Source: Rhodococcus sp. IEGM 1409 (GTDB taxonomy: Bacteria > Actinomycetota > Actinomycetes > Mycobacteriales > Mycobacteriaceae). From it: a stretch of DNA of 64,000 nucleotides. Location: the NCBI RefSeq assembly GCF_030056735.1, contig NZ_JASHKN010000002.1, forward strand, positions 62,001 to 126,000, written 5' to 3'. The translations under genes were made by a program, and so were the position numbers. Of this stretch, positions 47,925 through 57,700 are shown in pieces; position 1 is the first letter of the stretch, and each line of letters starts with the position of its first letter. The notes under the pieces are model-generated. The model saw nothing but the letters and a program-made list of their open reading frames with translations. It was not told the origin of the DNA and did not search any database.

Positions 47925-49568
47925 ATGCCCGTGAATCCAGAGAACGTTCCAGTCTCGCATTGTCATTCATTGCCGCGCCGGACGTTCCTCGGTGGTGTCG
48001 GTGCTCTTGTCCTCGCCGGAGTGGCAGACGTCGCAACCGGCGCGGTGAGCGCGGCGCCGGCACAAGCAGCGCCCGCCGATCGGTTTCCACAGAAACCCAA
48101 CATCGTTGTCATCATCACCGATCAGGAACGCCGGCCGATGTACTGGCCGCAAGGCTGGGCTGATCAGAATCTGCCCAACCGCAAGAGGATTGCCGATCAC
48201 GGGCTGACGTTCGACCAGGCGGTGTGCAATACCGCGATGTGCTCGCCGAGTCGCAGTACGTTCTTCACCGGCCTCTACCCCGCGCAGCACGGGGTCACAA
48301 GAACGCTCACCGAAGGCGGCACTGTTTCACCCACCGAGCCACAGTTGCAGGTCTCCGAACAGAACATGGCAAAGCTGCTGGCGTCGGCCGGCTACAACGT
48401 CCAGTACCGGGGGAAATGGCATCTGAGCAAAGGCGTCGACGGCGGTGATCCGACAAGCGAGGACGTGGCGGGATTCGGCTTCGAAGGGTGGATTCCGCCG
48501 GACGCGGGCCAGGACACCAATCCGGATCATTTCGGCGGCGGGTGCGCAGACCACGACCGCCGTGTTGCCGAGGAGGCAGTCGATTTTCTCTCCGGACCGG
48601 CAGTCACGTCCGGACAGCCCTGGGCGCTGATCGTCTCGTTCGTGAACCCGCACGATGTCCTCGCGTACCCCCAGACCTGGAATGCGATGAACGGAACGTG
48701 CGACAACTACGGATCGGACGCACCAGGCGCCTTCGAGCAAGGAATCGACCTGCCGCCCACCTTCGACGAGATCCTGGCGCTCAATCACAAACCGACAGCA
48801 CAGGTTCAGTCGGAATTGCTGCTCGCAGCCGGGCTCGGGCCGCTGCTCGGACCCGATCAGGCGCGCAACTACATCAACTTCTACGCCTACATGCACAAGG
48901 TTGTGGACGAACACATCGGCAGCGTGCTCGACGCGATCGAGGCCACTCCACAGATGCTCGACGACACGGTGATCGTTCGCATGTCCGACCACGGGGAGAT
49001 GGGGATGAGCCACGGAGGTTTGCGGCAGAAGGTGTTCAACGCCTACGAGGAAACGCTGCGCGTTCCACTGGTCATCAGCAACCCCTTGCTGTTTCCCGAG
49101 CCCGTTCGCACCGACGCCCTGGCGTCGTTGATCGACGTGATGCCCACGCTCGCCACTCTCGCCCAAGCGCCCGCGCGTGAATCGTGGAACTTCTTGGGCA
49201 CCGATCTGACACCGGTCGTCGTCGACGCCGCCGCCTACCCGCAAAGTCCCAGCGCACAGGTTCAGGACACGATTCTGTTCACCTACGACGATCAGAACTG
49301 TGCGACGCCCGACGGTCAGAACATCGTCACGCAGCCCAATCACATCCGGTGCATACGTGAGAGTCGATGGAAGTACACGATGTACTTCGATCCGGCGGGA
49401 GTTGCTGCGCCGCAATACGAACTCTACGACTTACAAGCCGACCCCTTGGAACTGAACAATCTAGCCAATCCGCTCAATATCGGCTCGTATCGCCCGGATC
49501 TGGCGGCTCAGATGAACGCCAAGCTCTTCGCAGTGATGGAAACCAAGGGCGTTTCTCTGATGGAATAG
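47925..49568 (+). CDS. Tat-exported sulfatase
   Basis: The 547-residue protein has a twin-arginine signal PRRTFLGGVGALVLAG (residues 18-33). The sulfatase domain carries metal Asp66 in VVIITDQERR, the modification motif CSPSR with Cys106 converted to formylglycine, and later TVIVRMSDHGEMGMSHG. It hydrolyses a sulfate (or phosphonate) ester outside the membrane. Export by Tat fits a cofactor-bearing folded enzyme. No formylglycine-generating enzyme gene is adjacent. The R2lox gene follows after 87 bp. Confidence 0.9.
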   Translation: MPVNPENVPVSHCHSLPRRTFLGGVGALVLAGVADVATGAVSAAPAQAAPADRFPQKPNIVVIITDQERRPMYWPQGWADQNLPNRKRIADHGLTFDQAVCNTAMCSPSRSTFFTGLYPAQHGVTRTLTEGGTVSPTEPQLQVSEQNMAKLLASAGYNVQYRGKWHLSKGVDGGDPTSEDVAGFGFEGWIPPDAGQDTNPDHFGGGCADHDRRVAEEAVDFLSGPAVTSGQPWALIVSFVNPHDVLAYPQTWNAMNGTCDNYGSDAPGAFEQGIDLPPTFDEILALNHKPTAQVQSELLLAAGLGPLLGPDQARNYINFYAYMHKVVDEHIGSVLDAIEATPQMLDDTVIVRMSDHGEMGMSHGGLRQKVFNAYEETLRVPLVISNPLLFPEPVRTDALASLIDVMPTLATLAQAPARESWNFLGTDLTPVVVDAAAYPQSPSAQVQDTILFTYDDQNCATPDGQNIVTQPNHIRCIRESRWKYTMYFDPAGVAAPQYELYDLQADPLELNNLANPLNIGSYRPDLAAQMNAKLFAVMETKGVSLME

Positions 49569-49655
49569 ATCGAATTTCGCCAAAACTGATTCACGTTTCA
49601 GTTCTGCGGGCATGCTGTTGGGGCATCTGTCTTCGGTTCGGGAAGAAGGAATGTC

Positions 49656-50612
49656 ATGACTGTCACCTCGCCGGGGCGAGAAGGTTTCAGTACTCTTCGG
49701 TCGGGAGGGTTGAACTGGGATTCGTTCCCACTCCGATTGTTCACCAAGGGAAATGCCAAATTCTGGAACCCAACCGACCTCGATTTTTCCCAGGACGCCC
49801 GCGACTGGCAGGAGTTGAGCAGCGAGCAGCAGCGCAGCGCAACCTTCCTGTGCGCGCAGTTCATTGCCGGTGAAGAAGCCGTCACCGAAGACATTCAACC
49901 GTTCATGAAAGCGATGTCGACCGAGGGCAGGTTCGGCGACGAGATGTACTTGACGCAGTTCTGTTTCGAGGAAGCCAAGCACACCCAGGTCTTTCGGCTG
50001 TGGATGGACGAAGTGGGATTGACCAGTGACCTGCATTCCTACGTCGCTGACAATCCGTACTACCGGCAACTGTTCTACGAGGAGTTGCCGTCGTCGCTAC
50101 GCATTCTCGAGACAGATCCCAGCCCGGTCAACCAGGTGCGTGCCAGCGTCACGTACAACCACGTCATCGAGGGCAGTCTGGCGTTGACGGGCTACTACGC
50201 CTGGCAGAAAGTCTGTGCGACGCGCGGAATCCTGCCTGGCATGCAGCAATTGGTGCGAAAGATCGGTGACGACGAACGACGGCACATGGCTTGGGGGACG
50301 TTCACCTGCCGAAGGCACGTCGCCGCCGACGATCACAACTGGGACGTCGTCCAGCAGCGGATGGGTGAACTCATGCCCATGGCGCTCGGAATGATCAACT
50401 GGGTCAACGATCAATTCGAGGTGCAGCCGTTCGGTTTGGACAATCAGGAGTTCCTCGAGTATGCCGCAGACCGTGCGCAGCGCCGACTTTCGGCGATCGA
50501 GTCTGCGCGCGGGCGCGACGTCGCCGAGATCGACCTCGACTATTCGCCGGAGACTCTCGAGGAAAAGTTCGGGGCAGAAGATGCCGCTGCGATGAGTGAG
50601 GCGGCCGGCTGA
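49656..50612 (+). CDS. R2-like ligand-binding oxidase (R2lox)
   Basis: The 318-residue ferritin-fold protein belongs to the Mn/Fe R2lox group (Rv0233-like), not to functional ribonucleotide reductase R2. Aligning by motif, the ligands are E73, E106, H109, E172, E207 and H210. Val76 and Tyr167 occupy the positions of the Val-Tyr ether crosslink (V71 and Y162 in Rv0233, as I recall). It is expected to hold a Mn/Fe cofactor and bind a long-chain fatty acid-like ligand in the core. Physiological reaction is unknown. Good ATG with GGAAGGAATGTC upstream. Confidence 0.92.
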   Translation: MTVTSPGREGFSTLRSGGLNWDSFPLRLFTKGNAKFWNPTDLDFSQDARDWQELSSEQQRSATFLCAQFIAGEEAVTEDIQPFMKAMSTEGRFGDEMYLTQFCFEEAKHTQVFRLWMDEVGLTSDLHSYVADNPYYRQLFYEELPSSLRILETDPSPVNQVRASVTYNHVIEGSLALTGYYAWQKVCATRGILPGMQQLVRKIGDDERRHMAWGTFTCRRHVAADDHNWDVVQQRMGELMPMALGMINWVNDQFEVQPFGLDNQEFLEYAADRAQRRLSAIESARGRDVAEIDLDYSPETLEEKFGAEDAAAMSEAAG

Positions 50613-50621
50613 AATCGAGTT

Positions 50622-51260
50622 CTATTGGGGCCAAGCCGAGTTCTGGATGACCTCGACAAAATCGATGTGCCGAAATCCCGGTACAAAATGTTCGAGCACG
50701 TCGCCGTTGACCGTTCCGAACGTGCTCTCGGGGCGGTGCTTGAAACCGTCGGTGAAGGCCTTCAAGATCTGATTCTTGAAATCCGGGCGGGGGTGGGCAG
50801 CGGTGACGGCGTCGATGTCGGCCTGGTCGAGTTCGCTGTATCCGATTCCGAGTACATCGGTCTCCACACCCGCTGTCACCAAGGCGATTTCGGGTTCCAA
50901 TCGAGAGGGAACCTCGGGCGTCGTATGTAGCGCGATGCCTTCCCACACTTTGCGGATGTCGGTTTCGTCGACTCCGTAGCCGGTGAGGAATCGCCGCGCT
51001 TCGTCGGCGCTGTCCAATTCGAATCGTGCCGTACTGTCTCGGAATTTCTCGGTGAGCCCCAGGTCGTGGAACATGGCGCCGACGTAGAGCAATTCGGGGT
51101 CGGCGTGCAGTCCCAGACGCGCTCCCTGCAGCGATCCGAAGAGGAAGACGCGTCGCGAGTGGTGAAACAGTAACTCGGACGACGTATCTCGAACGAGTTC
51201 GGTGGCGTCGGCAGCCATCTTCGAATCGGGGATTTTCACACCGGCAATGATCGTGGTCAT
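50622..51260 (-). CDS. HD-domain metal-dependent phosphohydrolase
   Basis: The 212-residue product from ATG 51260 has the HD signature: HH at 33-34 in LLFHHSRRVFLFG and HD at 65-66 in MFHDLGLT, with a later ALHTTPE. Length and phrases resemble bacterial cyanamide hydratase-like/HD proteins. It converges on R2lox (9 bp apart) and is divergent from the GlxA-type regulator. The longer frame beyond 51260 is antisense to the regulator. Substrate unknown. Confidence 0.83.
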   Translation of the reverse strand: MTTIIAGVKIPDSKMAADATELVRDTSSELLFHHSRRVFLFGSLQGARLGLHADPELLYVGAMFHDLGLTEKFRDSTARFELDSADEARRFLTGYGVDETDIRKVWEGIALHTTPEVPSRLEPEIALVTAGVETDVLGIGYSELDQADIDAVTAAHPRPDFKNQILKAFTDGFKHRPESTFGTVNGDVLEHFVPGFRHIDFVEVIQNSAWPQ

Positions 51261-51386
51261 CGGTACCTGCTCTGCTTGTCGCTGCTGCGAATTTCTCGGT
51301 CTATCCCAGTGTCGGTCGAGCACGTACGCGGGCGCACCCTGATCTCGGCCATACTGTCCACAGATCAGGACGAAAGAGAGCGCATC

Positions 51387-52343
51387 GTGACCGCAGTGCA
51401 TCGAGTTGCCGTTCTGGTGTTCGACGGCGTCAAACTGCTCGACGTCGCAGGTCCGAGTGAGGTGTTCGCAGAAGCCAATCGTGGCGGAGCGAACTACGAG
51501 TTGGTGATCTGCTCGGTGGGTGGACACGATGTCGACTCGTCGACCGGGATGCGCATTCCGGTCGACTGTGACGTCGCAGATTCCGGTTCCTTCGAGACGT
51601 TGCTTGTCATGGGTGGCGACGTGTTCCCGTCCACGCCGGTGAGTCCGGAACTGCGCGAGGCAGCAAGTGACCTGGCGGGGCGTTCGGGTCGGGTTGCCTC
51701 GATCTGTACCGGGACTTTCATCCTTGCGGCGAGTGGACTGCTCGACGGACGCCGCGCAACGACGCATTGGCAACACACGGCAACGCTGGCGCGCGCCTAT
51801 CCGCAGATCACGGTAGTTCCCGACGCAATTTTCATCGAGGACGGCACGGTGTTCTCGTCTGCGGGTGTGACCGCCGGGATCGACCTCGCGCTCGCATTGC
51901 TCGAGCGAGATCATGGTGCAGAAATGGCCCGACGCGTCGCGCAGCTTCTGGTGGTATTTCTCCAGCGTCCAGGTGGGCAGTCACAGTTCTCGCCGTCGTT
52001 GAGCGGGCCGCGGCCCCGCGTGCCCGCGCTTCGCGCAGTGGTCGATGCGGTGGCGGCCGATCCGGCGGGGGAGTACTCGGTCGACGAACTGGCTGCTCTG
52101 GCGCACCTGAGCCCGCGGCATCTGACAAGGCTCTTTCGCGAGGAACTCGGTACGACGCCGGCCAAATACGTCGAGTTGATCCGTTTCGATTCGGCGAAGG
52201 CGCTCCTCGATGCCGGCCACTCGGTGACCGAAGCCGCGCAGTTGGCGGGATTCGGCAGTTCGGAATCCCTACGCCGAGCATTTTCGACGCATCTCGGAAT
52301 TTCGCCGCAGGTATACCGTCGTCGTTTTCAAGCTTTCGGCTGA
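51387..52343 (+). CDS. GlxA-family AraC-type transcription regulator
   Basis: The 318-residue product from GTG 51387 has an N-terminal DJ-1/PfpI-like domain (~5-165, with VMGGDVF and the nucleophile-elbow region ASICTGTFILAASGLLDG) and a C-terminal AraC double helix-turn-helix (~215-318: SVDELAALAHLSPRHLTRLFREELG, GFGSSESLRRAFSTHLGISPQ). It is divergent from the HD protein gene and may regulate it. The open frame from 51276 is upstream sequence only. The 3' end overlaps a convergent hydrolase by 16 bp. Confidence 0.9.
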   Translation: MTAVHRVAVLVFDGVKLLDVAGPSEVFAEANRGGANYELVICSVGGHDVDSSTGMRIPVDCDVADSGSFETLLVMGGDVFPSTPVSPELREAASDLAGRSGRVASICTGTFILAASGLLDGRRATTHWQHTATLARAYPQITVVPDAIFIEDGTVFSSAGVTAGIDLALALLERDHGAEMARRVAQLLVVFLQRPGGQSQFSPSLSGPRPRVPALRAVVDAVAADPAGEYSVDELAALAHLSPRHLTRLFREELGTTPAKYVELIRFDSAKALLDAGHSVTEAAQLAGFGSSESLRRAFSTHLGISPQVYRRRFQAFG

Positions 52344-53173
52344 GACTGACTTTCGTGCTTGCCTTGCGGCGGGCTCATGCCCTGCTTGTCGAGCCAGGCA
52401 AGACTGTAGTCCGCGATCTCACGCCAGCCGTGGTCGATGGTCAGAGAATGCCCCCGATCGCCGAAGACCTTGTATTCGTTGACCGTTGGGGCCTTGGCGT
52501 ACTTCTTGAACGAGCTGTCCGAACTGGCTTTCGGGACTGTGCGATCCTTGCCGCCGCCGATCATCAGAAGTGGTCCACGTTGCGCGTTGAAATCCACTGC
52601 AGCGGGGCTGTGAGGCGCGAAGTTGGCGAGTGCTGCCTCGAACAAGGGCCGACCAGGGGCGGGAATCGCATACTGCTCGAACAAGGCGTCGGACTCGTCC
52701 TTGGACACGGCGCTGGCAAAGGACTTGTGAAACGACTCTCTGTTGTGTGAGTACGCCTTCCGGTAATTCCCGGGGTTGGACAGGACAGGGAAGACGCTGC
52801 CCAGTTGAACGAGGGGAAGTTTCAACACCCCTTTGGGCTGAGCCGGGTCGATGGCGATTGCCGCGGTCGCCAACTTCTGGCCCAGCAGTTTCTGCGCGAT
52901 CAAACCTCCGAACGAATGCCCCACCACGATCGGTGGTTCGTCGAGATCGGCGATCACCTTGGCGTAGTGATCCGTCACGTCGTCGATGCCGTGTCCCGCG
53001 ATGTCCTCCGGGTGTTCACGCGTCTCACCCACAGTCGACGCGTCCCCTGGCCACCCCGGCGCCATCGTGGAGTACCCCTGCGCGTTGAAAACCTGCGCCC
53101 AGGGATCCCAGGTGGTCGGGTGCATCCAGAGTCCGTGGATGAACAGAACAGTCGGGTTGGACTTGGGTGACAT
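52328..53173 (-). CDS. Alpha/beta hydrolase
   Basis: The 281-residue protein has VLFIHGLWMHPTTWDPW at residues ~9-25, PIVVGHSFGGLIAQKLL with the nucleophile Ser, IGGGKDRTVPKAS for the acid residue, and GDRGHSLTIDHGW for His. There is no signal. It resembles non-haem haloperoxidase/esterase-like hydrolases of actinobacteria. Its end overlaps the regulator gene tail-to-tail. Confidence 0.85.
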   Translation of the reverse strand: MSPKSNPTVLFIHGLWMHPTTWDPWAQVFNAQGYSTMAPGWPGDASTVGETREHPEDIAGHGIDDVTDHYAKVIADLDEPPIVVGHSFGGLIAQKLLGQKLATAAIAIDPAQPKGVLKLPLVQLGSVFPVLSNPGNYRKAYSHNRESFHKSFASAVSKDESDALFEQYAIPAPGRPLFEAALANFAPHSPAAVDFNAQRGPLLMIGGGKDRTVPKASSDSSFKKYAKAPTVNEYKVFGDRGHSLTIDHGWREIADYSLAWLDKQGMSPPQGKHESQSQPKA

Positions 53174-53301
53174 GCGCGCTCCCCGCTATCGGACCGATGA
53201 TCGATACGGGATGCCCGCTTTCTGCAACCTCATGCACATTTTCGGCGAGCTTTTCCGTCGGGCCGTTCCGTTCTGTTGTGCGAAGATGGCACGATCGTGG
53301 A

Positions 53302-53805
53302 ATGGCACCAACCAGATCTGCGAAGGCGATGGCACTGTGGACGACCGCTTTTGTTGTCTCACAAGCGAATATTGCTCGCCTACTCGGGCCGGTGGCTCCC
53401 AAAGTATTGGAAGTGCAGACGGCGTTTTCCGCTCGCCGGTACGTCGAGATATTGGACTCCATGGACGCGGAGGCCACGGCGCGATTTCGTAGTCACTACT
53501 ACCCCGACTTCGTACATCCCGCGATCTACGCGATGGCTTTGCGGTCAGCAGGCAAGCGACTCGGGGAGCGGGTTCCCCTTTCCTCCGCAACTCGGCGCGT
53601 CCTTGCCGTAGCACCGGTACTGTCGGCGGCCGGTGACTACGTCGAGAACGTGGTCGGACTTCGTTTCCTCGATCATCGTGACAGCATCACCGACTCGAGG
53701 GTTCGCACCGCTTCGACCATCAGTATTGCCAAATGGGTGCTCGCACTCGGAACTCTCGGATATTTGTCGCAAGGTTTTGTCAGAGTATGGGTATCGCGAA
53801 TGTGA
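53302..53805 (+). CDS. Hypothetical membrane protein
   Basis: The 167-residue product from ATG 53302 has hydrophobic segments at about 8-28, 70-83, 102-118 and 142-162. A notable phrase is SMDAEATARFRSHYYPDFVHPAIYAMALR. I do not recognise the family. The stop is 9 bp before the YdeI-like gene, so they may be one transcript. The longer open frame from 53167 has no supporting start signal. Confidence 0.68.
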   Translation: MAPTRSAKAMALWTTAFVVSQANIARLLGPVAPKVLEVQTAFSARRYVEILDSMDAEATARFRSHYYPDFVHPAIYAMALRSAGKRLGERVPLSSATRRVLAVAPVLSAAGDYVENVVGLRFLDHRDSITDSRVRTASTISIAKWVLALGTLGYLSQGFVRVWVSRM

Positions 53806-53814
53806 GGAGCACTG

Positions 53815-54387
53815 ATGGCAGTCGAACTCGATACCGAATATTTCGCTGACGGAGAAAAGTTCCGTCGATGGATGTCCGAGAACCACGAGTTGGTCCCCGG
53901 CCTTTGGCTGAAAATGGCCAAGAAGACCTCGACGCACAGCTCCATCGACTACGACCAAGCGTTGGACGTTGCCCTGTGCTTCGGCTGGATCGACAGCCTC
54001 GCACGGCGAATCGACGACGATTTCTTCGTGCAGAAGTTTTCGCGACGCACCGCGCGGAGTCCGTGGTCAAAACGCAACGTCGAGATCGTCGCCCGCCTCG
54101 ACGCCGCGGGACTTCTCGAGCCATCCGGCATCGCCGAGATCGAGAAGGCCAAGGCCGACGGTCGCTGGGATCGCGCGTACGAGGGAGCAGCCAAGGCCGA
54201 GGTCCCGAAAGACTTTCTCGATGCGCTTGCCGAAAACCCGAAGGCTCGCGAGTTCTACGCGACGCTCAATTCCACCAACCGATTCACCATCGCGTACCGA
54301 CTGCAGGAGGCAAAGCGTCCGGAGACGCGAGCCAGGCGGATCGAGAAATTCGTCAACCAGCTAGCGGAGGGCAAGAAGTTCTACTGA
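53815..54387 (+). CDS. YdeI/OmpD-associated family protein
   Basis: The 190-residue protein begins VELDTEYFADGEKFRRWMSENHE and has SIDYDQALDVALCFGWIDS and FSRRTARSPWSKRNVEIVARL, hallmarks of the YdeI family. The C-terminal helical part has the KRPETRARRIEKFVNQL signature. Members are small cytosolic proteins linked to stress and peptide resistance, with no defined enzymatic role. ATG has GAGGAGCACTG upstream. It may be co-transcribed with the preceding membrane protein. Confidence 0.85.
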   Translation: MAVELDTEYFADGEKFRRWMSENHELVPGLWLKMAKKTSTHSSIDYDQALDVALCFGWIDSLARRIDDDFFVQKFSRRTARSPWSKRNVEIVARLDAAGLLEPSGIAEIEKAKADGRWDRAYEGAAKAEVPKDFLDALAENPKAREFYATLNSTNRFTIAYRLQEAKRPETRARRIEKFVNQLAEGKKFY

Positions 54388-54445
54388 GCTGCCGCGTCAC
54401 TGAGCCACAGGGACTTGCGAATCGACACCCAGTGCGGCTGACACA

Positions 54446-55336
54446 ATGGGCCTCGTGATCGAAGCCGAAACCTGTTCCGCGCTGTCTGCTGTCGACGAAC
54501 CGCTGGCAGGCAGCGCTGCCGTCGTGCGGGGTTGGGTGTGTCTCGAATTCAACGCAGCCTGGGGTCGTGACGTGCTGGACGGAACGGCGTTGGGGGAGGA
54601 GCTCGCCGCCGAGCTGAGCCGACGAGCCGACGCAGCGAACGTACGAATCATGTTCGTTCGGCGACCCGGGCGCACCGATCCGATGACTGATGGACACACC
54701 GTCCTGCTTGCGCGCTCCGATCCGAGCGACTCATGGTGCGAAAGGATGCACGTCGATTCGCCGATGGACTTACTCGACGTCGATTTCTTCCTGTTGGATG
54801 GGCCGTCACCAGGATTGGGCGAGCAAGTGACCGAGCCAGTCGTATTGGTCTGCGCTCACGGCAAGCGCGACCAGTGCTGCGCTGTATTCGGCAGGCCGAT
54901 TGCCGCAGCGCTGATGTCGTCCTTCGGACCCCACGTGTGGGAGTGTTCGCATACCGGCGGGCACCGATTTGCGCCGTCGATGATCCTGCTGCCGAGCGGC
55001 AATACATACGGCCGTCTGTCCGTACGTGAGAGTGTCACGGCCGTGGAGATGGCTTCCCGAGATCAGGTCCATTTGCCAGGCCTGCGTGGACGGAGTTGCT
55101 GGTCTCCTGCGGGGCAGGCTTCGGAAATTGCTGTGCGACAACAAATCAGCTGTGGAATCGGCGACTTGGCTGTCATCGAGCAGGCGAGTGACGGGACATG
55201 CGTCGTCGCACATGTGGACGGCCGGCGATGGGCGGTGGAGACTGCAGTCTCCGAACTCGCGCCGCGTCCACCGAGTTGCGGCGCGGCGCCCAAGCCGGTC
55301 AGGCCGGTTGTCGTCACGGCGATTCGAGATCTGTGA
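54446..55336 (+). CDS. Sucrase/ferredoxin-like family protein
   Basis: The 296-residue protein has a C-terminal thioredoxin-like ferredoxin fold with VLVCAHGKRDQCCAVFGRPI (Cys136, Cys144, Cys145) and VWECSHTGGHRFAPS (Cys167), the usual motifs of the Suc_Fer-like family. These probably bind an iron-sulfur cluster and act in electron transfer. The name sucrase is historical. ATG 54446 and GTG 54455 are possible starts. Confidence 0.85.
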   Translation: MGLVIEAETCSALSAVDEPLAGSAAVVRGWVCLEFNAAWGRDVLDGTALGEELAAELSRRADAANVRIMFVRRPGRTDPMTDGHTVLLARSDPSDSWCERMHVDSPMDLLDVDFFLLDGPSPGLGEQVTEPVVLVCAHGKRDQCCAVFGRPIAAALMSSFGPHVWECSHTGGHRFAPSMILLPSGNTYGRLSVRESVTAVEMASRDQVHLPGLRGRSCWSPAGQASEIAVRQQISCGIGDLAVIEQASDGTCVVAHVDGRRWAVETAVSELAPRPPSCGAAPKPVRPVVVTAIRDL

Positions 55337-55390
55337 TTCCCTCGTCGGTTTTATACGATCAGTCTCGATCAACTCGGGCGTGGGTCAGCG

Positions 55391-56374
55391 CTACTGCAAC
55401 AGGAGCGCAATGACTGCGGGCGGTAATTGACGTTGTCCGAGGAGGTTTACACGTTGGCATCCGTCGAGTTCGACTGCGATCCGCGTGCCGCCCGATCCGT
55501 CGGGACGAAGTACGTCGATCGAAGCGATGTGATGGGCGATGAGATCGCATGGGCCTGCAGGTGGCGCGGTGGATGCAACCTCCATCAGATCCGTACTCTG
55601 CTGGCGTGACAAGCGGATTCGGGACTCGGGCAGCGGCGGTTCGGTGGAATAGCGGCACACCCGTAGTCTGCCGACGTCGGAAATCGGCGTAGTCAAGGGT
55701 GTTTCGGTCAGTGGGCGTATGTACGTGTCGTCGTGCTCTGCCATGCGATCCACGTCAGTTTCAGTGGTCGTTTCGAACGGCAGACCGATCGAGTCGGGGC
55801 AGATTCCCGCATCATCGGAGGATATGCCGTCGACCAGATGCTGCTCGTGGCTGACCTCATGTAATTGGCTCAGGGCTGCGTATGGTTGCTCTTGCAGGCC
55901 ACAGGGCTCGGTCGGCCAGGTAGGGCGTATGGCTGCTCCTGCGTCGTCTAGCAGCCACAAACCGGCTGGCGAGAGCTGACGGTATGCGCAACTGGCCTGG
56001 ACGTTGGCAGTAAATCGACGAGACTGTTCGCGGAATGCATCGTCCACCGCGTGGATGTCCCCCTCGAGGCGTATGGAGTCGATGGTCAACCCACCGTCGG
56101 ACGTTTCTCCGCGATCGCATCGAACAACGGCAACGGGGCTGAAATCAGGAGGTGGGTAACCACTTCCCTCAGGGCGAAGAGCGATGCTGCTGTCGCGTGC
56201 CTCGGGGGCTACGAGCGCGGCGGCGATATCAGGGGCGAGACAGTCCGCCCGATCGACCGCGGTCGCGACCGGTGGAGTGAAAGATTCATAGTCTCGAACG
56301 CCGGCCCAAACCAGCGCAACGGCGACGACGCTGACGACGACGATAAGGACCCCAGCTGTGAAACGTCCACTCAT
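55391..56374 (-). CDS. Hypothetical exported or membrane-anchored protein
   Basis: The 327-residue protein has one N-terminal hydrophobic span (residues ~8-26) and then a Pro/Asp-rich extracytoplasmic part. Six to seven Cys occur at spaced positions (DCLAPDIA, RCDRG, SCAYRQL, PCGLQEQ, ICPDSIG, VCRYST), suggesting disulfides. It lacks a lipobox. The family is not recognised. It is convergent with the Suc_Fer-like gene and divergent from the acetyltransferase gene. Confidence 0.72.
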   Translation of the reverse strand: MSGRFTAGVLIVVVSVVAVALVWAGVRDYESFTPPVATAVDRADCLAPDIAAALVAPEARDSSIALRPEGSGYPPPDFSPVAVVRCDRGETSDGGLTIDSIRLEGDIHAVDDAFREQSRRFTANVQASCAYRQLSPAGLWLLDDAGAAIRPTWPTEPCGLQEQPYAALSQLHEVSHEQHLVDGISSDDAGICPDSIGLPFETTTETDVDRMAEHDDTYIRPLTETPLTTPISDVGRLRVCRYSTEPPLPESRIRLSRQQSTDLMEVASTAPPAGPCDLIAHHIASIDVLRPDGSGGTRIAVELDGCQRVNLLGQRQLPPAVIALLLQ

Positions 56375-56459
56375 ACATGCACACTATGTGTTTTTGCGAT
56401 CGATTCGACGCGATGAGGCGAAGTCTCGATCATTGCGGGTGCGACGTAGCATCGCTGCT

Positions 56460-57041
56460 ATGACTGTCGATTTGGTTGCGCCTGACGAGGCCTTGTGGGT
56501 GTCCTGGTTGGAGTCGCGTGACGAGTGGGGCGGACCGCAGGCGGATCAGCCCGGTTCGGCGTTGGGAGTTGCGCAACGTCTAGATCTCGACCTTGCGTCC
56601 CGTGATGGATTCGGGCAATGGGTGCAGGAGTTGTTGGCGCAGCCTGAGGCGTTGCCGGGGCCCGATATTGTTCCGGCAACCAACTGGTGGATCGTTCGAG
56701 ACGGCAGGTATCTCGGTGCTATCCAGTTGCGACACAGTTTGAATGAGTTCTTGGCCGATGTCGGTGGCCATATCGGCTACGGGGTCCGGCCGTCGGAACG
56801 CCGGAAAGGTATAGCGTCGACTGCTCTGCGTGAGGTGCTCACGTATGCCGGCGACCCGGTGGGGCTCAGTCGCGTCCTGATTACCTGCGACGAAACGAAC
56901 GAGGGTTCGCGTAAGGCAATCGAAGGGTGCGGTGGTCTACTCGACAGCGTGCGCCCAGCTGATCAGTTGTCGCGCAACCTCGGTCATACGGGGGATACGC
57001 TTCGCTACTGGGCGGCCACGGGCCGCTCAAGCGTCAGTTGA
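56460..57041 (+). CDS. GNAT-family N-acetyltransferase
   Basis: The 193-residue product from ATG 56460 has the acetyl-CoA loop in GYGVRPSERRKGIASTALREVL and the following ITCDETNEGSRKAIEGCGG, typical of RimJ/RimL-like GNAT proteins. WWIVRDGRYLGAIQLRHSL precedes it. Substrate unknown. The open frame from 56358 overlaps the neighbouring promoter region and is not used. Confidence 0.85.
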   Translation: MTVDLVAPDEALWVSWLESRDEWGGPQADQPGSALGVAQRLDLDLASRDGFGQWVQELLAQPEALPGPDIVPATNWWIVRDGRYLGAIQLRHSLNEFLADVGGHIGYGVRPSERRKGIASTALREVLTYAGDPVGLSRVLITCDETNEGSRKAIEGCGGLLDSVRPADQLSRNLGHTGDTLRYWAATGRSSVS

Positions 57042-57054
57042 CCGTTTTTGACCG

Positions 57055-57669
57055 TCAACGGGAAGTCACGGTCGCAGGGTAGGCGACACGGGACGCGATG
57101 CTTTCGCTGAGGTCTTGGATTTCTGCGGCGAGGACGTCTCGGCTCTTCGTGTCCGACTCGTGAACGAAGGTTGTCGATCCCAGTGTGGCACCGCAATATT
57201 CGATGATGCCGCGCTCGATCTGTGTCCGGAAGGCCTCGTACACGCCGTGTCGGTCGAAACTCTCAGCGTCGTCACCTGCGACCGGAATCAGGTGGACGGT
57301 GAGTCGGTCCAGTTTCTTCACGAATTCGCTTCCCGGGGTGAATTCGTACGCCCATCCGCTGACGAAGACTCGATCGATCCAACCTTTGAGTAGTGCGGGC
57401 ATCGACCACCAGTACATCGGAAACACGAGAATCAGATCGTCTGCACGATCGATTCGGTCCTGCTCGGCTACAACATCGGCCGGAGGAGACCCGTTGCCGC
57501 GGAACAGGTTCACATCGGCTTCGGAGAATCGGGGATCGAAACTCTCGGCATGTAGGTCCGCGATGTCGACGTCGCCGCCGCGGTCGCGGATCGCGTCGGC
57601 GGTAGAACGGGCGACATGCTGGGTAAGCGACTGTGGATCGGAGTGGGAGACTACGACGAGTGTGGTCAT
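57055..57669 (-). CDS. Flavodoxin-like NAD(P)H:quinone oxidoreductase
   Basis: The 204-residue protein has a flavodoxin_2 fold: LVVVSHSDPQSLTQHVA at the start (FMN phosphate site), LHAESFDPRFSEAD, LILVFPMYWWSMPALLKGWIDRVFVSGWAYEF in the middle. It resembles MdaB/KefF-type quinone reductases, which reduce quinones by two electrons. It is divergent from a TetR gene with a palindromic operator between them, so induction by an electrophile or quinone via TetR is likely (inference). Confidence 0.88.
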   Translation of the reverse strand: MTTLVVVSHSDPQSLTQHVARSTADAIRDRGGDVDIADLHAESFDPRFSEADVNLFRGNGSPPADVVAEQDRIDRADDLILVFPMYWWSMPALLKGWIDRVFVSGWAYEFTPGSEFVKKLDRLTVHLIPVAGDDAESFDRHGVYEAFRTQIERGIIEYCGATLGSTTFVHESDTKSRDVLAAEIQDLSESIASRVAYPATVTSR

Positions 57670-57700
57670 GAGCGTTCCTTCGGTAGATGGTGCGCTTATG

